Assembly: GCA_959599635.1 (NCBI GenBank)
Contig: CAUGJN010000011.1
Coordinates: 1-29,009 of the forward strand
DNA length: 29,009 nt
Reading direction: 5' to 3'
Source: an uncultured Collinsella sp.
Lineage (GTDB): Bacteria; Actinomycetota; Coriobacteriia; Coriobacteriales; Coriobacteriaceae
Shown here: positions 9,193-16,570 of the stretch, piece by piece
Position numbering within the stretch: the stretch's first letter is position 1
Layout of the letters: every line of letters starts with the position of its first letter
The notes under the pieces: model-generated
Databases searched by the model: none
What the model was told of the DNA's origin: nothing
The model's input: the letters and a program-made list of their open reading frames with translations, nothing else
Made by a program: the position numbers and the translations under genes

Positions 9193-9639
9193 TTATTGGA
9201 CGGCTACGAACTTCTTTGGTCTTCCGGCGTGACGTTCTTGGGCGGCGTAACGCTCGATACTGTCTATCGTTATCATCCGACGGCCGTCGACGAGTTCAAC
9301 ATCGAGTTTGCCGGCTTTGACCAGCGCGGTAATCCGCGGAGCGGAGACTTTGAGGTCCAGCGCTGCGTCTTTAAATGTTCGGCACGCCGCTTCCCGAGCG
9401 TCCTCGTGGTCGATTTCGACTGAAAGGGCCACGACCTCGGCCGAGCGTTCGTACCCTGCCGGAGTCAAACCGTTGTTGAGGTCGTCGGCCAAAAACGCCA
9501 TCAGTGCCTCGGTAGCATGGGCAATCGCTTCTTCGCGCGTATCGCCATCGGCAAAGGCGCCGGGAATCTGCGGGAAGCTAGCGCAGTAACCGTCGTCTTC
9601 TTTTATGAGAACGCAGTCATAGGTAAATCGCTGCCTCAT
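9193..9639 (-). CDS. hicB: HicB-type antitoxin with HTH C-terminal domain
   Basis: Antitoxin of a type II toxin-antitoxin pair; expected to bind and neutralise HicA and to repress their promoter. It has 148 residues from ATG 9639, chosen because GGAGG lies five bases upstream and 11 bases separate it from the hicA stop. The N-terminal domain is the HicB partial RNase H-like fold (YDCVLIKEDDGYCASFPQIPG at 7-27, DTREEAIAHATEAL at 33-46). The C-terminal part (about 95-137, KVSAPRITALVKAGKLDVELVDGRR) looks like an excisionase/MerR-like helix-turn-helix rather than the ribbon-helix-helix or Xre type. It is larger than most HicB proteins. Confidence 0.88.
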   Translation of the reverse strand: MRQRFTYDCVLIKEDDGYCASFPQIPGAFADGDTREEAIAHATEALMAFLADDLNNGLTPAGYERSAEVVALSVEIDHEDAREAACRTFKDAALDLKVSAPRITALVKAGKLDVELVDGRRMITIDSIERYAAQERHAGRPKKFVAVQ

Positions 9640-9650
9640 TTTGCCTCCAA

Positions 9651-9836
9651 CTACCATCCAGCTTGGCGACGAATACTTGCCCACGTGCCCTTCTTTGGTC
9701 GATCACCACCAGAGCCGTTCACGGTGACAACACGGTCACCAGAAACATACTTAGCATGACTACCGACTTGCGCGACCTTCACGAATCCATCGTGCTTGAG
9801 TAGGGCAATGATTTCCCGAAAGGTAGGAGGTTGCAT
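9651..9836 (-). CDS. hicA: HicA-type mRNA interferase toxin
   Basis: Toxin expected to cleave mRNA and stop translation when free of HicB. It has 61 residues, typical for HicA, which has a double-stranded-RNA-binding-like fold. The N-terminal helix FREIIALLKHDGFV is followed by the catalytic-histidine motif GSHAKY (His27) and a basic C-terminus (RPKKGTWASIRRQAG). AGAGG lies about eight bases before the ATG. It is the first gene of the hicAB operon, with the palindromic promoter directly upstream. Confidence 0.9.
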   Translation of the reverse strand: MQPPTFREIIALLKHDGFVKVAQVGSHAKYVSGDRVVTVNGSGGDRPKKGTWASIRRQAGW

Positions 9837-9860
9837 GGGCCGACCTCTTTCAGCCGTCCT

Positions 9861-9890
9861 AATTATAAACTAATTTATAATTTTTGCTAA
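9861..9890 (-). promoter_or_regulatory. hicAB promoter with overlapping palindromic operator
   Basis: On the minus strand the -35 TTAGCA (9890-9885) and a perfect -10 TATAAT (9867-9862) are 17 bases apart. A perfect 9-bp inverted repeat (AATTATAAA at 9861-9869, gap CTAA, TTTATAATT at 9874-9882) covers the -10 and most of the spacer. A repressor bound there would block RNA polymerase. HicB is the natural candidate, by analogy with other hicAB operons. The stretch is strikingly AT-rich compared with its surroundings. Confidence 0.75.
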
Positions 9891-9904
9891 CCAGTTAATA
9901 AATA

Positions 9905-11155
9905 TTACTGGCGCTGTTTGGGCTCGGTGACGATGGCTCGGACGATGCGGGGGCGATCGGTGAGGTCGTGGACGATGCGCACGTCCGACAGACCCGCTTG
10001 GCGGCAGAGCTCGGCCGCAGCGTCGAGCGCGCCCTCGTAGAGCTCGCAGGCAAAGAGGCCGCCGGCGCGCAACATGTAGGGCGCCGCGTTGAGCAGGCGA
10101 CGGAAGATATCGAGGCCGTCGGCGCCACCCTCGAGCGCCAGATCGGGCTCAAAGTCCTTGACCTCGTGCGGCAGCGAGCGCATGACATCGGTGGGGATGT
10201 AGGGCGGGTTGGAGACGAGTACGTCAAAGGTGCCCCACTCTTCACGGGGAATGGAGCTCACCAGGTTCGTGAGGCTGAAGGCGACCTCATCGGACGTGAG
10301 GCCAAGCGCATCGCGGTTTTTGGTAGCAAGGTCGATGGCGCGCGGCTCGATATCGGTAGCAGTGCAGGTGACGTGGCCGCGACGCTCCCAGGCGATCGAG
10401 AGCGAGATACAGCCCGTGCCGCAGCCGACCTCGAGAACGCGGGCAGTGCGGGGCTCGGCTGGGGCAGGCGCAGCGGCATCCTGAGCTGAAACCGTCTCCT
10501 GGTCGGCACCCTCGATGGCGATGCCGCATTCGTCGAGCTCGGGCTCGGCGGCTTCCGCGGCTTCGGCTTCTGCTGCTTGCGCGGCGGCTTCCTCGGCCTC
10601 GCGATCGGCCAGTTCCTCGGCATAGGCACGGCTGCCCAGTACGTCGCCGCCTAGCGCCGCCTCATCGGCAGCCGTCAGGTTAGCGGCACGGCGCTCGGCA
10701 GTCGCCCGTTCGTCTGCCAGCGCGGCCTCGGCCTTGCGTGCCTCCTCGACCTCATCGTTCCAAGGCAGCTCAACACGCTGACGGGCAGCAGCCTCGGGGC
10801 TCAGCACCTCGGCATCCAGATAATTGAGGACTTCCTCGACGAGCATCTCGGTTTCGGGGCGCGGAATGAGCACACCGGGAGCGCACGCGACGTCAATCAT
10901 GCGAAACTGCGTGCTGCCGGTAATGTACTGTAGCGGCTCGCCTTTGGCGCGACGAACGACGGCCGCATGCATGGTCTCGAGCTGGGCCGCGTTAAGCGTC
11001 TCGTCCATACGCATATATAGGTCAATGCGCGCCAGGCCCGTGGCGGCGCACAGCAGCCACTCGGCAGAAAGACGGGGGTGCTCCTCGCCGCGCTCGGCCA
11101 GGTACTCCTTGGTCCACTCGAGACAACGCTTGATGGTCCAGATCTCGTTTGCCAT
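9905..11155 (-). CDS. prmC: Peptide chain release factor N5-glutamine methyltransferase with large acidic insertion
   Basis: Methylates the glutamine of the GGQ motif in release factors using S-adenosylmethionine. With ATG 11155 (GGGGAGG six bases upstream) it has 416 residues against the usual 275-290. The N-terminal helical domain is at 1-112 with IPRPETE at 97-103. The methyltransferase domain has motif I EVGCGTG (242-248) and the substrate-binding NPPY (316-319). Between them, about 114-236 is a low-complexity insertion of Ala, Glu, Arg and Asp, with predicted helical charged repeats (about 140-205) and an Ala/Pro-rich end. The catalytic parts are intact. Its substrate prfA lies upstream on the same strand, separated by 590 bases. 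Confidence 0.95.
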   Translation of the reverse strand: MANEIWTIKRCLEWTKEYLAERGEEHPRLSAEWLLCAATGLARIDLYMRMDETLNAAQLETMHAAVVRRAKGEPLQYITGSTQFRMIDVACAPGVLIPRPETEMLVEEVLNYLDAEVLSPEAAARQRVELPWNDEVEEARKAEAALADERATAERRAANLTAADEAALGGDVLGSRAYAEELADREAEEAAAQAAEAEAAEAAEPELDECGIAIEGADQETVSAQDAAAPAPAEPRTARVLEVGCGTGCISLSIAWERRGHVTCTATDIEPRAIDLATKNRDALGLTSDEVAFSLTNLVSSIPREEWGTFDVLVSNPPYIPTDVMRSLPHEVKDFEPDLALEGGADGLDIFRRLLNAAPYMLRAGGLFACELYEGALDAAAELCRQAGLSDVRIVHDLTDRPRIVRAIVTEPKQRQ

Positions 11156-11745
11156 GGGGTCCTCCCCTCTTAAGCGCCGGGCGGCGCGCGAATGTCGGAG
11201 CAGATTGTAAGCGAGGCCAGCGCTTGGCAAGGGACGATTGAAGGCGATTATCGAGAATCAGCCCAGAATTTTGTACCGAGCTCGCTCAAAGTGTTCGTTC
11301 GTCGACGTCTAGATTTGCATTCGTCAAGCTTTTGGCAAGGTTGCCCCAAAACTGACCAATATCTAACCAAGAACTTGCCACATCGCTTGACGCACGACCC
11401 ATCAAAAATCGCTCCGCGACTTCTTGAACGATATTTTGAGCAATATTTTCGATAGCGGACTTATGCCGTCAATTACCTTAAGCAGGTAAGCAGCTCAAAT
11501 GACATCACAGCCGACTGAATAAAATATCAAGGCAATGTCACCAATGACTCCCTACGGGTCATTTGACAACCAAGGAAACGCCGATGTTTTGGCAATGCCA
11601 GCGAGCGCCACCCAGAGCGAACAAGTTGGCATGAAAAAGGCAGGGCATAGACCTTCTGGTCATGCCTTGCCTTTTGAATGACAAATTGTCGCTCTGGGCG
11701 GCGCGCAGCGTCGAGCAGTTACGGCGTTTGGTAAAACGCCGTAAC
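11156..11745. other. 590-base gene-free gap between prfA and prmC
   Basis: No convincing gene is seen on either strand. The part next to prfA (11600-11746) holds a long imperfect palindrome, an 89-base dispersed repeat and a strong hairpin. The middle (about 11240-11600) is less GC-rich than the flanking genes and holds a bulged hairpin (AATGAC at 11543 with GTCATT near 11563). The prmC promoter must lie here if the prfA-end hairpins terminate transcription, but I could not pick a convincing -35/-10 pair. Confidence 0.6.
11626..11714 (-). repeat. Dispersed repeat A, copy 1 (89 bases, contains terminator hairpin)
   Basis: Matches 17634-17722 at 86 of 89 positions, same orientation. It contains a long hairpin: AAAAGGCAGGGCAT (11635-11648) pairs with ATGCCTTGCCTTTT (11662-11675), with an inner GACC/GGTC stem, a bulged A and loop TTCT. 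The A-run and T-run on either side let it work as an intrinsic terminator in either direction. It also includes the short palindrome GACAAATTGTC. It lies downstream of prfA on the minus strand. Confidence 0.85.
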
Positions 11746-11746
11746 T
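11717..11746 (-). terminator. Hairpin at the prfA stop codon
   Basis: A perfect 13-bp stem (AGTTACGGCGTTT 11717-11729 / AAACGCCGTAACT 11734-11746) with a four-base loop. Its promoter-proximal edge overlaps the last base of the prfA stop codon. No T-run follows on the minus strand, so termination probably relies on the repeat A hairpin about 40 bases further on. This hairpin may protect the 3' end. Confidence 0.7.
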
Positions 11747-12813
11747 TAAACAGCCTGTGCCAGCTTCTCGGCACGCTCGGCGGCGGCGAGCGCCTCGATG
11801 ACGGTGCCGAGCTGGTCGCCCAGGAGGACGCCATTGTAGGTGGAGTTGAAACCGATGCGGTGATCGGTCACGCGGTCCTGGGGCTGGTTGTAGGTACGGA
11901 TCTTCTCGGAACGGTTGCCGTGGCCGATCTGGCTCTGGCGCTCGGCACCAAGCTCTGCCTGCTGCTTCTCGAGTTCCATCTCGTACAGACGGGCGCGCAG
12001 CATCTGCATGCAGACCTCGCGATTCTGAATCTGGGAGCGCTGCTCCTGCGACTGCACCACGGTATTGGTGGGCAGGTGGGTGATGCGCACGGCGGAGTAG
12101 GTGGTGTTAACGCACTGACCGCCAGGGCCCGAAGCGCAGTAAGTGTCGATGCGCAGGTCAGACTGGTTGATCTGGACGTCGATCTCCTCGGCCTCGGGAA
12201 GCACGGCGACGGTTGCCGTGGAGGTCTGGATACGGCCCTGGGACTCGGTCTTGGGAACGCGCTGGACACGGTGTACGCCGGACTCGAACTTCATGACGGA
12301 GTAGACGCGGTCGCCCTCGACCTTGAACTCGATGGACTTAAAGCCGCCGGCCTCGCTGGGGCTGGAATCGAGCACGGTGGTCTTCCAGCCACGCGACTCG
12401 CAAAAGCGCTGATACATCTTGTACAGGTCGCCGGCGAAGATGGCCGCCTCGTCGCCACCGGCGGCGGAGCGAATCTCGACGATGGTGTTCTTGTCGTCGT
12501 TGGGGTCGCTCGGGATGAGCATGTACTTAATGTCTTCCTCGAGCTGGGGAAGCTTGGCCTCGTTTTCGGAGATGTCCATCTGGAGCATCTCCTTCTCATC
12601 GGCATCGGTAGTATCGTGGAGCATTTCCTTGGCAGCCTCGATGTCATCGAGCGCGCCGATGTACTCGCGCGAGGCGGCGATGAGGTCGGACTGGTGCGCG
12701 TACTCCTTGTTGAGACGCGTGAACTCCTTGATGTCGGAGGCAACGGCCGGGTCGGAAAGCTTCTTCTCGAGCTCCTCATAGGCCTTGATGATCTTTTCGA
12801 GCTTGTCGCGCAT
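11746..12813 (-). CDS. prfA: Peptide chain release factor 1
   Basis: Recognises UAA and UAG stop codons in the ribosomal A site and triggers peptide release. It has 355 residues, the normal length. The codon-recognition motif is PKT at 187-189 (the PxT of RF1; RF2 would have SPF), inside HRVQRVPKTESQGRIQTS. The catalytic GGQ is at 231-233 in SGPGGQCVNTTYSAVRITH, and its glutamine is the target of PrmC encoded downstream. The ATG has AAAGGAG about eight bases upstream. Together with prmC and tsaC this is a common Gram-positive gene run. Confidence 0.98.
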   Translation of the reverse strand: MRDKLEKIIKAYEELEKKLSDPAVASDIKEFTRLNKEYAHQSDLIAASREYIGALDDIEAAKEMLHDTTDADEKEMLQMDISENEAKLPQLEEDIKYMLIPSDPNDDKNTIVEIRSAAGGDEAAIFAGDLYKMYQRFCESRGWKTTVLDSSPSEAGGFKSIEFKVEGDRVYSVMKFESGVHRVQRVPKTESQGRIQTSTATVAVLPEAEEIDVQINQSDLRIDTYCASGPGGQCVNTTYSAVRITHLPTNTVVQSQEQRSQIQNREVCMQMLRARLYEMELEKQQAELGAERQSQIGHGNRSEKIRTYNQPQDRVTDHRIGFNSTYNGVLLGDQLGTVIEALAAAERAEKLAQAV

Positions 12814-13021
12814 GGCGGGACTCCTTTATATGCGTGAAGGTGAAAATCGGCAGAATTGATGGGGCGCATGGCGCCACTGCGGGGGTAAGCCCAGCTAGAG
12901 CATGTCGATCTTCAGATACATGCGCATCCCTTCGCGTGTGGGGTACATAGTTGCGATCTAACCCATACATGATAGCGTGCGCAGGCAAACCTGCATATAA
13001 CCCGCACGGAATGAGTGGACG

Positions 13022-13077
13022 TAGCCGTTGGGTACGTTCCTTAACGACTAGTCGTTTAAGAGCGTCCCCAACGGCTA
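13022..13077 (-). terminator. Long nested palindrome between the M20 peptidase and prfA
   Basis: Outer arms TAGCCGTTGGG (13022-13032) and CCCAACGGCTA (13067-13077) pair perfectly over 11 bp. The centre is the perfect palindrome AACGACTAGTCGTT (13043-13056), and the sequences between pair imperfectly, so nearly the whole 56 bases fold into one hairpin. It lies 28 bases after the M20 peptidase stop. There is no clear T-run on either strand, so a factor-dependent terminator, RNA-stability hairpin or protein site is possible. Confidence 0.55.
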
Positions 13078-13078
13078 A

Positions 13079-13091
13079 CAAAGGGACTGTC
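13079..13091 (-). repeat. Short gene-end motif, copy 1 (GACAGTCCCTTTG on minus)
   Basis: Thirteen bases identical to 24672-24684, both just downstream of a minus-strand stop codon (14 bases after the M20 peptidase here). It lies within a 6-bp inverted repeat ACAAAG/CTTTGT and touches the long palindrome at 13022-13077. Confidence 0.5.
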
Positions 13092-13104
13092 GCTTTGTCA
13101 TATT

Positions 13105-14532
13105 CTAGAGCGTGTGGAGTAGGGCGATGAGGAAGCGTACGCCCTGGAGGTAGGCGCGGCGGGTGATGCGCTCGTTGGTGCCGTGGACGCCGCGGTCGCA
13201 CTCGTCATCGTCGACCACAAACGCCGAAAAACGAATGCATTCGGAGCAAATGTGCTGGTAGTTGGCAGCGTCGGTCGCGCCGATCACGGTCGAGGGAACG
13301 ATACCGATAGGAGCTCCGCCCGCCGCTGATGATCCGTTTTCCTCCGTCCCCTTTGGATCGCGGAAATAGCGGGCGGCGATGGAGCGAACCGCCTCGAGGC
13401 CGGGACCACCGATGCGCGGGGACGGCGAGGGCTCGGAGCTGCCGGGGCCCAGCTCCACTTCGACACGACCGGCAAGGTCCGCCCCGGCAACCGCCTCACG
13501 GCAGCGCGCCACAACGTCGGCCACGCCCGTGCCCTCGAGCATGCGGAAGTTGATATTGGCCCACATATCCTGTGGCATCACGTTGGCGCCGGTGCTGCCA
13601 CCCTCGATCTGCGTGGGCGCGCAGGTGGTCGTCACCAGCGGATAGAGCTTCTTGCTGGCGAGGCAGTCGCGGACAATGACGTCCCCGTTGGCGGCAATCT
13701 CATCCGCCGTGTAGAGCCCCAGCTCGACGAGCTGTGCGGCAAGCAGATCGGTCACGCGCGTCGGCCACTCGATATCGCAGATTGCGGCGATAGCGCGGCT
13801 CAGTACCTCGAGCGATGTGCCGCCGTAGGGGTTGGACGAATGCCCGCCCTCACTCTTCGTCTTGAGCACAATATCGGCGTAGCCCTTCTCGGCAAGGTCG
13901 GCATGCATAAGCCAGCCCTCGCCCGCGCCGTACTCGGCAGCCGAAACAATACGGTAGTCACCCTCGTCGATCAGATATTCAAGTTCAACACCGCGCTCCT
14001 CGAGCACGCGGCCGATAGCTCCAGCGCCGTACTGCGTGGTTTCCTCGTCCTGGCCAAAGGCGAGCAACAGCGAACGCTTGTGCTCCCAGCCGTGCGCCAA
14101 CGCATACTCAACCGCCTCGAGAATGCCTGCGACCTGATCCTTCATGTCGATAGCGCCGCGACCCCAAATGTAGGTGTCGTCCACCTGTCCGCTAAAGGGG
14201 GCGTGCGTCCAGTCGGCCTCGGTACCCGGCACCACGGGGACCACGTCCATGTGGCCCATGAGCATGACGGGTTTGAGGGCGGAGTCGGAACCGCCAAGCG
14301 TCACCAACAGCGAGTGGTCGATAAGCTCGACCTCGCCCGCCGCAAACACGCGCGGCCAGGCCTGCTGCATATAGGCGCGCAGGTCGTCGAAGGGCTGCCA
14401 GTCCACCGCCTCGGCATCCATGCTCGAGATGGTCGGAAACGACAGCACGCGGCCCAAGCGCTCGCACGCGCCGGCCTCGTCTATATCGGCAAAATCGTCC
14501 TCATGCGCAAAGAAGCGCCAAACCTCGGCCAT
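13105..14532 (-). CDS. M20 family metallopeptidase (CPS1/ArgE-like)
   Basis: Zinc-dependent exopeptidase or amidohydrolase acting on small peptides or N-acyl amino acids, probably in the cytosol (no signal peptide). It has 475 residues from ATG 14532, chosen because AAAGGATG lies immediately upstream. The metal-site motifs are GHMDVVP (His94, Asp96), AIDMKD (Asp129), DEE at 162-164 (here GQDEE; many relatives have GHDEE) and a C-terminal VHGTNE histidine. The dimerisation lid lies at about 235-360. It follows an amino-acid importer in the same direction with a 72-base gap, suggesting hydrolysis of imported small peptides or amides. The exact substrate cannot be told. Confidence 0.9.
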   Translation of the reverse strand: MAEVWRFFAHEDDFADIDEAGACERLGRVLSFPTISSMDAEAVDWQPFDDLRAYMQQAWPRVFAAGEVELIDHSLLVTLGGSDSALKPVMLMGHMDVVPVVPGTEADWTHAPFSGQVDDTYIWGRGAIDMKDQVAGILEAVEYALAHGWEHKRSLLLAFGQDEETTQYGAGAIGRVLEERGVELEYLIDEGDYRIVSAAEYGAGEGWLMHADLAEKGYADIVLKTKSEGGHSSNPYGGTSLEVLSRAIAAICDIEWPTRVTDLLAAQLVELGLYTADEIAANGDVIVRDCLASKKLYPLVTTTCAPTQIEGGSTGANVMPQDMWANINFRMLEGTGVADVVARCREAVAGADLAGRVEVELGPGSSEPSPSPRIGGPGLEAVRSIAARYFRDPKGTEENGSSAAGGAPIGIVPSTVIGATDAANYQHICSECIRFSAFVVDDDECDRGVHGTNERITRRAYLQGVRFLIALLHTL

Positions 14533-14556
14533 GACATCCTTTCGATTGTGATGACG

Positions 14557-14581
14557 AGGGCCGCCCCACCGGAGCGGCCCT
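14557..14581 (-). terminator. Hairpin between ABC ATPase and M20 peptidase
   Basis: A perfect 8-bp stem (AGGGCCGC 14557-14564 / GCGGCCCT 14574-14581) with a nine-base loop, in the 72-base gap before the peptidase. No T-run follows on the minus strand, so it may be a partial terminator or an mRNA processing or stability element that sets different levels for importer and peptidase. Confidence 0.45.
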
Positions 14582-14604
14582 GCCACATAAGCGTTTGCGG
14601 TCGG

Positions 14605-15390
14605 TTATTTGTCCTCGAGATAGCGAGAGAGGAACTCACGAGTGCGCTGGTGTTTGGGGTTGCCGAAGAGCTCGGCCGGCGCGGCATCCTCGAGCACCAC
14701 GCCCTTGTCCATAAAGACCACGCGGTCGGACACCGTGCGGGCAAAGGCCATCTCGTGCGTGACGACGACCATGGTCATGCCGTCAGCGGCGAGCTTGCGC
14801 ATGACCTCGAGCACCTCGCCCACGATCTCGGGGTCGAGCGCGGAGGTCGGCTCGTCGAACAGCATGATCTGCGGATTCATACATAGGGCACGAGCGATGG
14901 CCACGCGCTGTTTTTGACCACCGGACAGGCGGCCAACGGCGGCGTGCGCGAACTTTTCGAGTCCCACGCTCGTCAGATGCTCCATCGCGACCTTCTCGGC
15001 CTCGGCCTTGCTCATCTTTTTGAGCGTGACGGGCGCGAGCGTGCAGTTGTCGAGCACATCCATGTTGTTGAACAGGTTAAAGCCCTGGAACACCATGCCG
15101 ATGTCCTCGCGCAATTTGTTGATGTTGCAGCGCTCGGCCGTGAGGTCCTGGCCGTGGAACCAGATGTGGCCCGCGTCCGGGGTCTCGAGCAGGTTGAGGC
15201 AGCGCAGGAAGGTCGATTTGCCCGAGCCCGAGGCGCCGATGATGGTGACAACCTCACCGGAATTGACGGACAGGTCGATGCCCTTGAGTACCTCGAGCGA
15301 GCCAAAGCTCTTGCGCAGGCCCTCGACGCGGATAAGCGGCTCTTGGTTTTGCACGGCTGCCGCAGTGCCGGTAGTGGCGGTATCTGCCAT
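14605..15390 (-). CDS. Polar amino acid ABC transporter ATP-binding protein
   Basis: Energises import of a polar amino acid; works as a dimer on the cytosolic face of the permease (GlnQ/HisP class). It has 261 residues from ATG 15390, where GAGGAG lies about seven bases upstream; the frame stays open 25 codons further, but without a ribosome site. Walker A GASGSGKST is at 52-60, the Q-loop VFQGFNLF at 100-107, the signature LSGGQKQR at 155-162, Walker B IMLFDEP at 175-181 and the H-loop histidine at 212. It lies 22 bases after the permease gene, so it is in one operon with it. Confidence 0.96.
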   Translation of the reverse strand: MADTATTGTAAAVQNQEPLIRVEGLRKSFGSLEVLKGIDLSVNSGEVVTIIGASGSGKSTFLRCLNLLETPDAGHIWFHGQDLTAERCNINKLREDIGMVFQGFNLFNNMDVLDNCTLAPVTLKKMSKAEAEKVAMEHLTSVGLEKFAHAAVGRLSGGQKQRVAIARALCMNPQIMLFDEPTSALDPEIVGEVLEVMRKLAADGMTMVVVTHEMAFARTVSDRVVFMDKGVVLEDAAPAELFGNPKHQRTREFLSRYLEDK

Positions 15391-15412
15391 GATGATTCTC
15401 CTCGTCTTGCGC

Positions 15413-16561
15413 CTAGTTGGAGCTGGGCAGCGTGGCAGGGGCCTCGGCGCCCAGCTTTTTGCCAAAGGCTTCGAGCAGGCGGCTCGCCACGAGTGTCAGG
15501 ATCAGGTAGACCACGAGCGCCACGCAGTAGACCTCCATCTGGCGGTAGTACACGCCGGCGACCGTGGTAGTAGCGTACATAAGGTCGAACACGCCGATGA
15601 CCGAGAGCACCGACGAGTCCTTAATGTTGATGATGAGCTCGTTGGTGAGCGCCGGAATCGCGTTTTTAATGCCTTGGGGGAACACGACTTTGCGCATGGC
15701 CTGCCACTGCGACAGGCCCAGCGAGCGCGCTGCCTCGGCCTGGCCGGGATCGATGGACTCGATGCCGCCGCGCAGGACCTCCATCATGTAGGCGGTGGAG
15801 TTGAGCGAGATGGTGACGAGGCCGGCGGTGAAGGTGCTCCAGATCTGGTTGGCCTGAGCGGTCTCGAAGCCCATGCCGCGCAAAACGGTGAAGCCCGCGT
15901 AATAGATGAGCAGACCCTGGACCATCATGGGCGTGCCGCGCACGATGGTGGAGTAGACGGTCGCAAAGCCGCGGCCGATACTCTTAAAGAAGCGCACCAG
16001 GTCGTTATCCACGCGGTCGAACGTCTGAATACGCAGGAACACAAAGAGCAGTGCCAGGAAGAATGCGATGACGGTGCCGAAGGTGGCAAGCGCGATGGTG
16101 ATCTCGATACCGCGAATGAAGAAGTCGCCGCTCTTGTAGGTCATGTAGACCAGGCTCGACAAAAAGTCGCTGGGGTTGGAATCCGAGACAATGCTCACCT
16201 GCACCAGGTCGATAAACGACATGACGCAGCGGTCGATAAAGAAAACTGCCGCGATGGCGACCACGACGTAGCTGCCTAAACGTGCTCCACGACGGAAACG
16301 CTCAGATGCGAACGGCGACTTTTCGCGATAGTCGCTCCAGTGCATAAGCTTGGTGACCAGCGCCGCCGCCGACACGACGAGCCACGCCCACAGGATCGCC
16401 CAAAGACAATCTTGGAAGATACCGGTGGGGGCCAAGAAGCTCAGCGGCGTGGGGTTGCGTTGGCTAAACGCCAGGCCGAGCGCCGCGATAACACTCGTGC
16501 CCAGGTATACATAACGGTGGTCGGCCTTGATAAAGGAGGCCAGGCGATTAATGGTTTTCAT
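15413..16561 (-). CDS. Polar amino acid ABC transporter permease with extended N-terminus
   Basis: Membrane subunit of the importer (HisM/GlnP class). It has 382 residues, much longer than the usual 220-250. The core permease starts at about residue 145 and carries the EAA loop EAARSLGLSQWQAMRKVVFPQ region (276-296), which contacts the ATPase. The first ~140 residues add about three membrane helices (about 18-32, 51-70, 97-112) not found in the minimal family; similar N-terminal extensions occur in some Gram-positive relatives. It starts nine bases after the binding-protein stop. Confidence 0.94.
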   Translation of the reverse strand: MKTINRLASFIKADHRYVYLGTSVIAALGLAFSQRNPTPLSFLAPTGIFQDCLWAILWAWLVVSAAALVTKLMHWSDYREKSPFASERFRRGARLGSYVVVAIAAVFFIDRCVMSFIDLVQVSIVSDSNPSDFLSSLVYMTYKSGDFFIRGIEITIALATFGTVIAFFLALLFVFLRIQTFDRVDNDLVRFFKSIGRGFATVYSTIVRGTPMMVQGLLIYYAGFTVLRGMGFETAQANQIWSTFTAGLVTISLNSTAYMMEVLRGGIESIDPGQAEAARSLGLSQWQAMRKVVFPQGIKNAIPALTNELIINIKDSSVLSVIGVFDLMYATTTVAGVYYRQMEVYCVALVVYLILTLVASRLLEAFGKKLGAEAPATLPSSN

Positions 16562-16570
16562 GCTGCCTCC

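Noticed and set aside
11192..11455. An 87-residue plus-strand frame in the prfA-prmC gap
   Set aside because: No ribosome site, no recognisable motif, and codon use unlike the neighbouring genes.
12776..13201. A 141-residue minus-strand frame between the M20 peptidase and prfA
   Set aside because: It overlaps both flanking genes, crosses the long palindrome and has no ribosome site or known motif.
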